Counted from the stretch's first letter, positions 44,653 through 52,840 are shown. The stretch is 60,557 nt of DNA from Candidatus Aminicenantota bacterium (GCA_011773465.1 WVXO01000066.1:1-60557), one strand, 5' to 3'. Notes: generated by a model from the letters alone, not told the origin. Made by a program: numbers and translations.

Positions 44653-44722
44653 GCTGGCTGTTTAGGTGAATAAGTGAAAAGGGAGGTGGGTTAAATGCCC
44701 AATGATCGGAACTTGTCCAGCT
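44653..44722. repeat. Dispersed 70-bp repeat, copy 1
   Basis: The segment starts GCTGGCTGTTTAGGTGAATA and contains GGGTTAAATGCCCAATGATC and ends TGTCCAGC. The second copy at 46170-46239 shares this order with about three quarters of the bases the same by eye. Both lie in the decayed accessory region and contain no gene. Confidence 0.55.
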
Positions 44723-44745
44723 TCAACTATTGCGCTAAAAAGAAA

Positions 44746-44772
44746 AAAGGGGGTTGTCCCCTTTTAAAAATT
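44746..44772. repeat. GGGGACA-type small hairpin
   Basis: AAAAAAGGGGG then TTGTCCCCTTTT forms a small interrupted hairpin (44746-44767) with the same GGGGACA core as the element at 15618-15719. It is placed at the 3' end of the minus-strand gene that ends at 44772 and could act as its terminator. Confidence 0.45.
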
Positions 44773-45248
44773 TAAGGACCAACCCTTGTGATTTTAAGAT
44801 AAAAACTGCCCCATGGAGTTTTTGCTTTGGTAGCATGGACATAGAAGATTTGTCCGTTGTGGATGGCATCGATAAGATATTTGAGGTCGCGACCGCCAGC
44901 ATTACCCTCATACTTTTCTACTTGAATATTTCCTCTTTTAATTTTCAAGGCAGTTATTTTATTATTCTTGCTCTTATACTGTAAAAGAAGCTGTTCATCG
45001 GTACTGAGCGGGCGGTCGAGCCATGCACATTGACCAGGCCCTGGCTGTCGTTGGTTAGCGGCATAAGGCGACCTTTCGAAAGTGATATTTAAAACAGTTC
45101 CTCCGCTGCCGCGCGCATAATTAGCGATCATATTCCCGCCGCCCCTTAAAACCATGGGATAACTTTTCTGGTCAGCTAACGCAGTGGGCCATAGTAAGCT
45201 CAGACAGACAACGGCGAGTGTTAAAAGTAAAATGTGCTTTTTCTTCAT
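44772..45248 (-). CDS. Small secreted protein of unknown function
   Basis: From the ATG at 45248 (AAGGAGG about 6 nt upstream) the product has 158 residues: a clear signal peptide (residues 4-22, HILLLTLAVVCLSLLWPTA, with processing near ALAD) and a compact beta-rich mature part. A possible signature is GPGQCAWLDRPL in the middle; only one Cys is seen there. I do not recognise the family. Two upstream ATGs (45254, 45296) are in frame but fit the ribosome-binding site less well. It stands alone, convergent with the permease operon. Confidence 0.65.
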   Translation of the reverse strand: MKKKHILLLTLAVVCLSLLWPTALADQKSYPMVLRGGGNMIANYARGSGGTVLNITFERSPYAANQRQPGPGQCAWLDRPLSTDEQLLLQYKSKNNKITALKIKRGNIQVEKYEGNAGGRDLKYLIDAIHNGQIFYVHATKAKTPWGSFYLKITRVGP

Positions 45249-45474
45249 TTTCATCCTCCTTATGATGTGGAATTGATAGTAAAAAATTTTTAACATTGGC
45301 CTTATCTTAGAAGAAATATTCTAATATTTCAATAAGTTAAGCAAGGAGATCAGGAAGAAAAAATAAAAGAAAAATGAGAGAAAAAACGAGAAAAATAAAA
45401 AAAGGAGGGAAAAAGGCGAAAGAAAGGGGACAGTCCCCATTTTTATAGATAGGTTCTCGCCCCAATGTAGTGTT

Positions 45475-45800
45475 TTATAAAATACCTGTTAAAGAGAGAT
45501 TCTGTACGTACGGGCTTTTGTCTCCCCGCGCATGAATAAACTTATTCTTACCTATACAGATCCCAACGTGAGAAACTTTTCTTCCTTTAGATGTAGCAAA
45601 GAATCTCCAACGCCTCTTCCGCTCCTTTAGCCGCTTGATTACTGTGTTTGTTTTTGCTGTTTGAGTGTCCTTTTGACTCTTTTTAGCTTCTTATCAAGGC
45701 TAACTACAGGCTGTTCTTTCTTTGCTGCTGGGGGAGGGATATTAAATTTTTCACCTGATATATCTTTAGAAAAGACAGTTGTCGTGCAGAACCTCAGAAA
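45475..45800 (-). pseudogene. Remnant of an NlpC/P60 cell-wall hydrolase gene
   Basis: On the minus strand one frame reads FFATSKGRKVSHVGICIG then KNKFIHARGDKSPYVQ and stops at 45475-45477. This is the typical centre of NlpC/P60 gamma-D-glutamyl peptidases (VSHVGIYxGxNKFIHA) with the catalytic His. Further upstream, in a shifted frame, PPPAAKKEQPVVSLDKKLKR and VKRTLKQQKQTQ followed by a stop looks like the Pro/Lys-rich linker of such proteins. The catalytic-Cys part is missing. The 5' boundary is approximate. A GGGGACAGTCCCC stretch (45426-45438) follows the stop. Confidence 0.6.
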
Positions 45801-46047
45801 TATCATTGTTTCGATTGATTATATTGGTTTCGCTGATGCGGTCGATGCCCCAGACAACAATCAATTCGAGATTCTTGATGTTCTACAGTTGCCAATTCAA
45901 CTTAGCTGTGGAGATTCGATTCAATTCCGCGTTAAATGGAATTCCCCTTCGCCTCCACTAGGTGCAGTTGACGCTGTGGGAATTTCGGCATCTTCAGGGA
46001 CTTGGAGAGTTTTGATTTATCTGAAAGGTCACCCGCCCGCTGGATGA
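45661..46047 (+). CDS. Doubtful open frame, possibly a gene fragment
   Basis: A frame of 128 codons starts at a TTG and has no ATG. Its first third overlaps antisense to the NlpC/P60 remnant and is probably not coding. The second part (VDAPDNNQFEILDVLQLPIQ, then GAVDAVGISASSGTWRVLIY) looks protein-like and beta-rich, as in a domain fragment. No ribosome-binding site and no recognisable family. It may be the 3' remnant of a larger gene. Confidence 0.2.
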   Translation: MSVLLTLFSFLSRLTTGCSFFAAGGGILNFSPDISLEKTVVVQNLRNIIVSIDYIGFADAVDAPDNNQFEILDVLQLPIQLSCGDSIQFRVKWNSPSPPLGAVDAVGISASSGTWRVLIYLKGHPPAG

Positions 46048-46169
46048 GTGGACGATTTGGTAACCGCACAGAAATAGCTTAAAGCACTTTATCTAGCGCC
46101 ACGCCACCAAACGACTCATTAGAAATGACGCTGTGCGTTTACCACAAAGGATTTTCTTGCTAAGAAGAC

Positions 46170-46239
46170 GCTGGCTGTTTGGGGAAATAAGCAAAAGGGA
46201 ATTGGGTAAAGTGCCCAATGATGGGATCTTGCCCAGCCA
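46170..46239. repeat. Dispersed 70-bp repeat, copy 2
   Basis: The segment begins GCTGGCTGTTTGGGGAAATA and includes TAAAGTGCCCAATGATGGGA; see the copy at 44653-44722. After it (46246-46270) the DNA runs GTTACAGTTATTATAATATA, similar to about 39673-39690. Confidence 0.55.
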
Positions 46240-46300
46240 GCTAAACAAGGTTACAGTTATTATAATATATTCCAATTTATAAATCTCCTACCCAGGTCAC

Positions 46301-46355
46301 GACAAAAAGCGACATAAGGCGACAAAAAGCGACATAAGGCGACAAAAAGCGACAT
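46301..46355. repeat. Tandem repeat, 20-bp unit, 2.75 copies
   Basis: The unit GACAAAAAGCGACATAAGGC is repeated exactly at 46301-46320 and 46321-46340, and a third copy breaks off after GACAAAAAGCGACAT. Within the unit GACAWAARGC is itself half-repeated, giving a 10-bp sub-period. The perfect match shows recent expansion. The gap from 46048 to 47108 holds otherwise only the features listed separately. Confidence 0.9.
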
Positions 46356-46629
46356 TATTATATATTTGATTGTGTTTTAACTAAGAATAAACTAAAAAAG
46401 AAGCAAAATTAATGGCAATTGTCCCTTTAAGACAAGGTAATATAATGATAGTCGGCTGTAGTAAAAGATTAATTTCGTCTTCGCCCCATGCATTTCTATT
46501 CTCCTTTTTAAAAATAGTGGGCGTCAGTAAGAGTGGCGATTTAACATCATCCCCTCTTTCCTCCTTTTCCTCGCGAGAAAGGTGGCGCCCACAACCTTGC
46601 TCTGCTTTAAAGGGATAATTATTAAAATT

Positions 46630-46649
46630 ATTGCTGTATGTACAGCAAT
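46630..46649. promoter_or_regulatory. 20-bp perfect palindrome, possible operator
   Basis: ATTGCTGTATGTACAGCAAT has perfect 9-bp arms around a 2-bp centre. The CTGT...ACAG halves recall repressor operators, but the spacing is not that of the E. coli LexA box. A tiny frame with a good ribosome-binding site begins 75 bp downstream. Confidence 0.35.
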
Positions 46650-46724
46650 AGCGAGGGGATTACGTAGACAAGAGCAATACTTCTGTAATATTGATTAAGT
46701 ATATTCAGCAAAATGGAGGAATAA

Positions 46725-46811
46725 ATGGACTGGGCATTTATAGTTGAAATTCCATTTTATGCGCTTTTTGGAACTCATGACTCTCTCCTTGCTTGGCTTT
46801 ATTATACGTAA
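46725..46811 (+). CDS. Possible 28-residue hydrophobic peptide
   Basis: An ATG preceded by TGGAGGAATAA starts a frame of 28 codons: an opening MDWAFIVEIPFYALFG, then a hydrophobic end LLAWLYYT and a TAA. The ribosome-binding site is good and the peptide could span a membrane, but the length is too short to be confident; it might also be the start of a truncated gene. Confidence 0.2.
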   Translation: MDWAFIVEIPFYALFGTHDSLLAWLYYT

Positions 46812-46863
46812 ACCATAGCTTAGGAAACATCACAAGTTGACCAAATTTAGCTGAAACGAAACA

Positions 46864-46891
46864 CTCAGTTGGGAGAGCGCAGCGTTCGCAA
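46864..46891 (+). pseudogene. tRNA-Ala fragment (28 bp, identical to the intact gene)
   Basis: Positions 46864-46891 are identical to 50453-50480 inside tRNA-Ala: from CTCAGTTGGGAGAGCGCAGC of the D-arm through the anticodon loop. The acceptor and T-arm are absent. The copies are in direct orientation 3.6 kb apart and flank the kinase and DinB genes, as expected for an attachment-site duplication or a recombination scar. Confidence 0.8.
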
Positions 46892-47108
46892 AAAGATGAC
46901 CTGCCGGATGCCTAATGCCTTGATTTTAAGAGAAATACCAATATTATCAGCGACTTACCTTTGATCCTTCTTTTAGTCCCAGTATCATATTTTTAGCGGA
47001 TTTTAGTCATTCTTGTCACGTACGTGGCACATGGGCTGAAGTCTTCTTTCCATAAAAATTGACACTTCTTTCATAAATTGATATTCTTTTGCCACATAAT
47101 TGGGAAAA

Positions 47109-49502
47109 ATGGGAACGAAGTGTCCTAAATGCCATACTGATAATCCTTCCGATTCAAAGTACTGCAAAGAGTGTGCTACTCCACTTCCTCTTTCTGGGGA
47201 AGTTTCTGTCACTAAAACCCTTGAAACACCTGTCGAAGGGCTAAAAAGGGGAACTACATTTGCAGAGAGATATGAAATCATCGAAGCACTTGGAACAGGG
47301 GGTATGGGAAAGGTCTACAGGGTAAAGGATGAGAAGTTAGATGAAGAAATAGCCTTAAAGGTATTAAGACCCGAAATAGCTGCTGATAAAGGTATGATAG
47401 AACGTTTCAAGAATGAACTGAAGTTAGCCCGTAAGATCGCTCATAGGAACGTTTGCAAGATGTATGACCTCAATGAGGAGGAGGGGACACATTTTATTAC
47501 GATGGAGTATGTTAAAGGTGAGGATCTAAAGAGCTACATCCGAAAAAAGGGAAAAATATTGGAAAAGGACGCCATCTCTTTAGCCAAGCAAGTGTGTGAA
47601 GGACTATCAGAGGCGCATGAGTTAGGAGTCGTGCACCGGGATTTAAAGCCCCAGAACATCATGATAGACAAGAAAGGCCGTGCAAAGATCATGGATTTTG
47701 GGATAGCGCGCTCGAAAGAAGCCCCTGGAGTCACTACCACAGGGATGATGATTGGAACACCGGATTACATCTCCCCTGAGCAGGCAGAGGGGGAGGAAGC
47801 AGACAAAAGATCAGACATCTATTCATTAGGAGTTTTACTTTATGAGATGGTGACAGGGAGAGTTCCTTTTAAAGGAGATACTGCACTCAGTGTGGCTATT
47901 AAACACAAAACCCAAATACCTTCGGATCCAAGGAAGCTCAATCCTAAGGTTTCAGAAGATTTGAGCCGATTGATACTGATTTGCATGGAGAAGAAGAGAG
48001 AGAGGAGGTATCAATCAGCAGAGGAGCTCCTTTCTGATTTGATCAAGATAGAGAAAGGTATTCCTACCGCAGTGAGAGCGATTCCTGCAAAAGAGTCTGA
48101 ACGTGAAATGATAGGCGAGATGAAATGGCGGAATTCTATTGCTGTACTTCCCTTTGTAGACTTAAGCGCTCAAAGAGACCAGGAGTATTTTTGTGATGGG
48201 ATGGTTGAAGAGCTCATCAATTCGCTATCCAGGATCAAGGATCTACGTGTTGTGGCCCGGACTTCCGCCTTTTCCTTCAAGGGAAAAGATGTGGACATTC
48301 GCGAAATTGGAAAGAGACTGAATGTTAAGACAATTCTTGAGGGCAGTGTGCGCAAAGCCGGAGACAGGCTACGCATCACAGCGCAGCTGGTGAATGTGGA
48401 AGAAGACTTTCCTATCTGGTCTGATCGTTATGACCGAGAGCTCGAGGATGTGTTTGCCATCCAGGATGACATAGCACAGAGCATTGTCAACACCCTAAAA
48501 ATAGAGGTTTTGGGTGAGAAGGAAGCACCTCTCGTTAAAGCCCACACCGAAAACCCCGAGGCTTACGAGGCTTATCTCAAGGGCCTCTTTCACTATTGGA
48601 AGCTTTCTCCTGAGCACGTCGCGCTTGCTCTGGACTATTACCAGCTTGCCCTGGAGAAAGATCCGAATTACGCGCTAGCCTATACAGGTATCGCCGGCGT
48701 TTGGGGCACCCGCGGGATCTTTGGAATCGAACCATCCCGTGAGGCGTTTCCCAAAGTGAAAGAGGCCGCGCTTAAAGCCCTTGAGCTGGATGACACGCTC
48801 GCAGAAGCTCATTACCAATTGGCTAATATCAGATTTTACTTCGAATGGGATTGGACTGGTGCTGAGAAAGAGTTCCAACGGGCGATCGAGCTCAACCCTA
48901 ACTATGCGAATATTTACTTAATTTACTCTTCTTTCTTAGACATGATGGGACGTCCAGAGGAAGCAAGAGCGGAGATTGAGCGAGCCCTGGAATTGGACCC
49001 GCTCAATTTCTTCGCTCACGGAGTTTTTGGTCTACATTTGTTTAACTCGCGTCGGTATGATGACGCCATCGCGCAGTTCCGCAAAACCCTGAGAACTGAA
49101 CCTAACTTCCCGCTGGCGCATGAAGGCCTCTGGGTTTCCCTCTACCAAAAGCGAATGTATGAGGAGGCTCTGGCAGAAGCGAAGAAATATTTTGAGGTGC
49201 AGGGCGATCCTGAAGTTGCGGATTCCCTTCAGCGCGGCTACGCGGAGGCTGGCTACCCAGGAGCGATGAGCCTCGTAGCGGAGAAACTGGCGGAGCGTTC
49301 AAAGCAGGCCTATGTTCAGCCCACGCAAATTGCGCGACTGTACGATCACGCAGGAGAGAAAGACCGAGCTCTTGAGTGGCTGGAGAAAGCCTACAAGGAG
49401 CGTGAGCCCTCCTTGGTCACTTTAAACGTGTGGCCAGAGGGTACCTTGCGTTATGACCCGCGTTTCCAGGCCCTGTCGCGGCGGCTAAACTTCCCTAAAT
49501 AG
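47109..49502 (+). CDS. Ser/Thr protein kinase with zinc ribbon, TolB/FlgO-like domain and TPRs
   Basis: The protein (about 797 aa) opens with a zinc ribbon (CPKC..12..CKEC), then a Hanks-type kinase domain: YEIIEALGTGGMGKVYRVKD (P-loop), the catalytic loop HRDLKPQNIMID, DFGIA and GTPDYISPEQAEG. Next comes a TolB/FlgO-like domain typical of adenylate-cyclase-associated proteins (IAVLPFVDLSAQRDQEYF, LEGSVRKAGDRLRITAQLV), and then about five TPR units to the C-terminus. No transmembrane helix is seen. The ATG at 47109 is preferred over the TTG at 47100; neither has a clear ribosome-binding site. The 3' half is more GC-rich than the 5' half. It probably senses and relays signals; substrates are unknown. 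Confidence 0.9.
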   Translation: MGTKCPKCHTDNPSDSKYCKECATPLPLSGEVSVTKTLETPVEGLKRGTTFAERYEIIEALGTGGMGKVYRVKDEKLDEEIALKVLRPEIAADKGMIERFKNELKLARKIAHRNVCKMYDLNEEEGTHFITMEYVKGEDLKSYIRKKGKILEKDAISLAKQVCEGLSEAHELGVVHRDLKPQNIMIDKKGRAKIMDFGIARSKEAPGVTTTGMMIGTPDYISPEQAEGEEADKRSDIYSLGVLLYEMVTGRVPFKGDTALSVAIKHKTQIPSDPRKLNPKVSEDLSRLILICMEKKRERRYQSAEELLSDLIKIEKGIPTAVRAIPAKESEREMIGEMKWRNSIAVLPFVDLSAQRDQEYFCDGMVEELINSLSRIKDLRVVARTSAFSFKGKDVDIREIGKRLNVKTILEGSVRKAGDRLRITAQLVNVEEDFPIWSDRYDRELEDVFAIQDDIAQSIVNTLKIEVLGEKEAPLVKAHTENPEAYEAYLKGLFHYWKLSPEHVALALDYYQLALEKDPNYALAYTGIAGVWGTRGIFGIEPSREAFPKVKEAALKALELDDTLAEAHYQLANIRFYFEWDWTGAEKEFQRAIELNPNYANIYLIYSSFLDMMGRPEEARAEIERALELDPLNFFAHGVFGLHLFNSRRYDDAIAQFRKTLRTEPNFPLAHEGLWVSLYQKRMYEEALAEAKKYFEVQGDPEVADSLQRGYAEAGYPGAMSLVAEKLAERSKQAYVQPTQIARLYDHAGEKDRALEWLEKAYKEREPSLVTLNVWPEGTLRYDPRFQALSRRLNFPK

Positions 49503-49577
49503 ATTTTCTTAAAATGAGAATCGCACATAAAAAATATCGACGGCCCTAACTCTATGGAGCGCTTTACCTAGTTCAAC

Positions 49578-50105
49578 CTAGAATTCTTGCCAACCTTTGC
49601 CTTGGAGCAGACCACGAATGTAGCACACCTGGCCAGCATGTTGATGCACTTCAGCCAACGCAACTAACAAACGTGACCCAACGGTAGGAAAATATTGTGT
49701 CCAAGGATCGTCAATCTCCCTACTAAGGTCAGAGCTTGAAAGGTCGTCTATGCTCTGCTTTGACCTTTCAAGCACGGCCTGAAGGTAATTCAGCAGAGTC
49801 TTAACATCCGGGGATTTGAACTCTGCCACTTGCTCGGGACTACGGCCTGTTCCACTGTCGCTTGGATCGGGTGAGCGGTTGAACTTATCATGCCATCTGT
49901 CCTTAGTCCAAAGCTGTTCCTCCTCCGTGATAGAACTGATGAGGCCATCCAGTTCTCGTGTTAGATGCCAGGTTGTCCAGCCAATACTATTGCTATCGGG
50001 ACGTGGTTGCCAATTCAAATCTTTCTGAGTGAACCCGTCAAGTGCTCTCTCAACAGCGTTAAACGCTTCACCATAACCTTCAATTAGCAGGTCTTTCCAC
50101 TCCAT
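49578..50105 (-). CDS. DinB/DUF664-family protein
   Basis: The 175-residue four-helix-bundle protein contains the family pattern WTTWHLTRELDGLIS (metal His, about residues 44-58) and the C-terminal LVALAEVHQHAGQVCYIRG with two more His ligands. DinB-like proteins are metal-binding thiol-dependent transferases or nucleases; the substrate is unknown. The start has AAAGGAGG about 7 nt upstream. It is convergent with the kinase gene and sits between the tRNA-Ala fragment and the intact tRNA. The gap 50106-50442 shows no gene. Confidence 0.8.
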   Translation of the reverse strand: MEWKDLLIEGYGEAFNAVERALDGFTQKDLNWQPRPDSNSIGWTTWHLTRELDGLISSITEEEQLWTKDRWHDKFNRSPDPSDSGTGRSPEQVAEFKSPDVKTLLNYLQAVLERSKQSIDDLSSSDLSREIDDPWTQYFPTVGSRLLVALAEVHQHAGQVCYIRGLLQGKGWQEF

Positions 50106-50442
50106 TGATACCTCCTTTTAAGCTGATTCCCATGTTGGGATTTGAGTGTAATCGTGTTTTGGGGCTTTGTTAATATCCCCAGCCAAAATACACTAACTTA
50201 GAACTTTCTTACTGTATTGCATCCCTAAATTAATTATTTCAAGTGTATGTTATTATCTCTTCCTTCAAGCCATTACGCAATTTAGTAAAGGGAGCTAATT
50301 ATTTATTCAAAATCGGGGACGGTTTTGTTTTCTCTGCTCATCTTCCAATTTTTGCCCCTCTAGCCTACCCCCCCTTCCAAAAAGTAGAAAAAATATGCAA
50401 AAAATGATAAATTCTTTAGGTTGATCTGACAGCTTTTTGTGT

Positions 50443-50515
50443 GGGCGGTTAGCTCAGTTGGGAGAGCGCAGCGTTCGCAACGCTGAGGTCGGGGGTTCAA
50501 ATCCCCTACCGTCCA
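50443..50515 (+). tRNA. tRNA-Ala(CGC)
   Basis: A 73-nt cloverleaf fits throughout: acceptor GGGCGGT/ACCGTCC, D-arm GCTC...GAGC, anticodon stem CAGCG/CGCTG with loop TTCGCAA (anticodon CGC, reads GCG), variable AGGTC, T-arm GGGGG-TTCAAAT-CCCCT and discriminator A. The third acceptor pair is G3-U70, the identity element of alanine tRNA. CCA is not encoded. A 28-bp piece of it recurs at 46864-46891. Confidence 0.97.
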
Positions 50516-50534
50516 CTATTATGGACTGTAAGAA

Positions 50535-51251
50535 ATGATAAGCGGCGAGATACTAGTATTAATAGGGACGGCAGCAACTCTTGGTCTCGTCCATACTGTA
50601 CTTGGGCCTGACCATTACCTTCCCTTTATCGTAATAAGCCGAGCCAGAAAATGGTCTCTGCACAAAACTCTCCTTATTTCTTTTTTCTGCGGGCTGGGGC
50701 ATTTGCTGAGCTCTGTAGTGCTGGGCTTTGTCGGGATTGCTCTGGGGCTAGCTGTTTCTCGTTTGACGTCAGTTGAATCTTTTCGAGGCGGAGCAGCAGC
50801 TTGGCTTCTCATCGGCTTTGGATTTGCCTATTTTATTTGGGGAATGCACAGAGCGATAAAAAACAGGCCCCATAAGCATATTCATGTCCATGCTGACGGA
50901 GAGGAGCATGAACATATTCATACGCACGAGGTAGAGCATTCCCACGTGCATGAGGAGAAGAAGGGTGCCAGCCTGACTCCCTGGATACTTTTTATTATAT
51001 TTGTGTTTGGACCTTGCGAGCCATTAATCCCTCTAGTCATGTATCCTGCGATGAAGCAAAATATCTCTGGGCTCATTTTGGTCACAACTGCCTTCGGTTT
51101 AACGACAATTCTAACAATGCTTGTTATTATCGCAGTCTCTTCCTGGGGAATAAAATTTCTTCGATTGGGTCGCTTAGAGAGATATGCTCATGCCTTAGCT
51201 GGGGCTATGATTCTTATCTCAGGGCTGAGCGTCCAATTTCTCGGCCTATAA
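50535..51251 (+). CDS. Polytopic metal-transporter-like protein with His-rich loop (NiCoT/TauE-SafE character)
   Basis: The protein (238 aa) has about six hydrophobic segments. The first carries GLVHTVLGPDHYLPF, like the H-x4-D-H motif of nickel/cobalt transporters and UreH-like proteins. The central cytoplasmic loop is very rich in His (KHIHVHADGEEHEHIHTHEV then EHSHVHEE), consistent with metal binding. The C-terminal half contains FIIFVFGPCEPLIPLVMYPA with a conserved GPCEP. It may export or import a divalent metal or another small ion; direction is not known. The ATG lies 19 bp after the tRNA-Ala gene. Confidence 0.7.
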   Translation: MISGEILVLIGTAATLGLVHTVLGPDHYLPFIVISRARKWSLHKTLLISFFCGLGHLLSSVVLGFVGIALGLAVSRLTSVESFRGGAAAWLLIGFGFAYFIWGMHRAIKNRPHKHIHVHADGEEHEHIHTHEVEHSHVHEEKKGASLTPWILFIIFVFGPCEPLIPLVMYPAMKQNISGLILVTTAFGLTTILTMLVIIAVSSWGIKFLRLGRLERYAHALAGAMILISGLSVQFLGL

Positions 51252-51309
51252 AAATCAGTTCCTTTTCAAATTCCTTTATTTAAAAGATTTTTCTACGAAA
51301 TAAAAAGGT

Positions 51310-51470
51310 GGGCTTGATAAATCAAGCCCCTACAAATAATCCGGGCTCCTACAAAATAAGGCGTTGGGCTTGATAAATTAAGCTCCTACAAAATAAGGCA
51401 GTGGGCTTGATAAATCAAGCCCCTACAGACAAATCCAGCCCCTACAAATAAATCAGGCCCTTACAAAAAA
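51310..51470. repeat. GGGCTTGAT palindrome cluster D
   Basis: Copies at 51310-51329 (perfect GGGCTTGATAAATCAAGCCC), 51366-51385 (GGGCTTGATAAATTAAGCTC) and 51403-51422 (perfect), each followed by CCTACA, and at least two half copies (TCCAGCCCCTACA, TCAGGCCCTTACA) to 51470. The orientation is opposite to clusters A and C. Confidence 0.9.
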
Positions 51471-51524
51471 TCTCAGTTGAAATGTTTCCTTTTATTCTCT
51501 ATTATCCTGAATAGACCTTCTATC

Positions 51525-52040
51525 ATGAAATTTATCGTTGACTGCATGCTGGGGAAGTTAGCCAAGTGGCTTAAAATTCTCGGATTTGATACCCTCTACT
51601 TTAGTAAAATAGAAGATTCTGCTCTCCTGGACCTGGCTCAACAAGAAGGAAGAGTGCTTCTCAGCAGAGATAACGGATTGATTGAAAAATCGCGAGATAT
51701 TAATACCCTTTTCATAGAAAGCGAAGATTGGAACCCTCAGTTAGAGCAGGTTTTGGATGAGTTTGACCTCTGGCCAGATATCAGACCCTATTCTCGCTGC
51801 ATTGAATGCAACATTGAGCTCAAGGATTTGCTCAAGAAGCGAGCCAAGAATTTAGTGGCTCCTTTTGTTTATGAACGGGCTACTTCCTTTGCTATTTGCC
51901 CTCGATGCGGGCGCGTTTTCTGGAAAGGGACTCATCACCAAGATATGGAATTCAAGATCGAAGAAATACTAAAAAAGAGAGAGAAACGAAAAAAGAAACA
52001 AGCTAAAAAACCTCAGAAAGACGGCGAAGCAAAGAAATAG
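51525..52040 (+). CDS. Mut7-C (DUF82) ribonuclease-like protein
   Basis: The 171-residue protein has an N-terminal PIN-like domain (MKFIVDCMLGKLAKWLKILG with the first Asp, then LLSRDNGLIEKS) and a C-terminal zinc ribbon with two Cys pairs (CIECN and CPRCGRVFWKG). This is the Mut7-C architecture; related to exonuclease Mut7 and probably an RNase. The start ATG at 51525 is chosen because it gives the normal family N-terminus; the frame is open further upstream but from a TTG in repeat DNA. The C-terminus ends in a Lys-rich tail. Confidence 0.85.
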   Translation: MKFIVDCMLGKLAKWLKILGFDTLYFSKIEDSALLDLAQQEGRVLLSRDNGLIEKSRDINTLFIESEDWNPQLEQVLDEFDLWPDIRPYSRCIECNIELKDLLKKRAKNLVAPFVYERATSFAICPRCGRVFWKGTHHQDMEFKIEEILKKREKRKKKQAKKPQKDGEAKK

Positions 52041-52165
52041 TAATCTGCTCCATTATACCATCCCAAGATTTATTCAAAGATTTTCAAGAATTCATTGATT
52101 TCTTTTATGGGGATAATTAAAATGGAACCTAACTTGATATTCCTTCCATAAAAAGAGGTGTTAAG

Positions 52166-52840
52166 ATGAGCATCATAAGCAAATTATTCGGAAAATCCCC
52201 GTTTGAACCTCTCTACCAGCATATGCTGAAAGTTAAAGCGTGCGTTGATTTAGTCAGGCCTCTTATGGATGCTTTCCTTAAAGGAGAAGAGGAGAAAATT
52301 AAAGATGTTGCCAAGAAAATCTTCAAGGCAGAGCATGATGCCGATATAGTGAAAAAAGATATTAGGAGTACTCTGCCAAAGAGCATATTTTTGCCTGTCG
52401 CAAGAGGAGACATCTTGAGATTTCTAAAAGAGCAGGACAACATCGCTGATTCTGCAGAAGATTTGGCAGCCTTACTCATACTCAGGAAAACCATGGTGCC
52501 AGATGAGCTAAAAGAGGAATTAAAAGATTTTGTCGACAAAGTTCTTGAGACATATGAGGCGGCAATGACTGTTTCGAGTGAAATTAAGCTGCTTGCCGAG
52601 ACTTCTTTCGGAGGTGAGGAGGCTCATAAAGTCATGGATCTGATCGAGCAGCTTAAATTAAAGGAGTGGGAGGCAGACAAAGCCCAAATGATAGCAGCCA
52701 AAAAAATGTTTTCCATCGAGAAGAAGTTAGATCCTGTTTCTGTGATGATGTGGATGCATATTTTTGGTGAGCTTGGAACTTTAGCAAATCACGCCGAGAA
52801 TGCCGGAGATCAGATGCGGCTGATGCTCCACAATACCTGA
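52166..52840 (+). CDS. DUF47/PhoU-like phosphate transport accessory protein
   Basis: The 224-residue protein is all-helical with the family pattern (SIISKLFGKSPFEPLYQHM, EHDADIVKKDIRSTLPKSIF, LKEQDNIADSAEDLAALLI, HAENAGDQMRLML). PhoU-like proteins bind metal clusters on Glu/Asp-rich helices and regulate transport. The gene is followed 93 bp later by a PiT phosphate permease gene, the standard pairing, so it probably regulates or assists that transporter. AAAAAGAGGTG precedes the start. Confidence 0.9.
   Translation: MSIISKLFGKSPFEPLYQHMLKVKACVDLVRPLMDAFLKGEEEKIKDVAKKIFKAEHDADIVKKDIRSTLPKSIFLPVARGDILRFLKEQDNIADSAEDLAALLILRKTMVPDELKEELKDFVDKVLETYEAAMTVSSEIKLLAETSFGGEEAHKVMDLIEQLKLKEWEADKAQMIAAKKMFSIEKKLDPVSVMMWMHIFGELGTLANHAENAGDQMRLMLHNT

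Noticed and set aside
46412-46618. 68-codon plus-strand frame in the accessory gap
   Set aside because: No ribosome-binding site, low-complexity Ser/Phe content, and no recognisable domain.
51310-51470. Cluster D considered as a CRISPR array
   Set aside because: The units are perfect palindromes with irregular spacing and partial copies, flanks are themselves repeated, and no cas gene is present.
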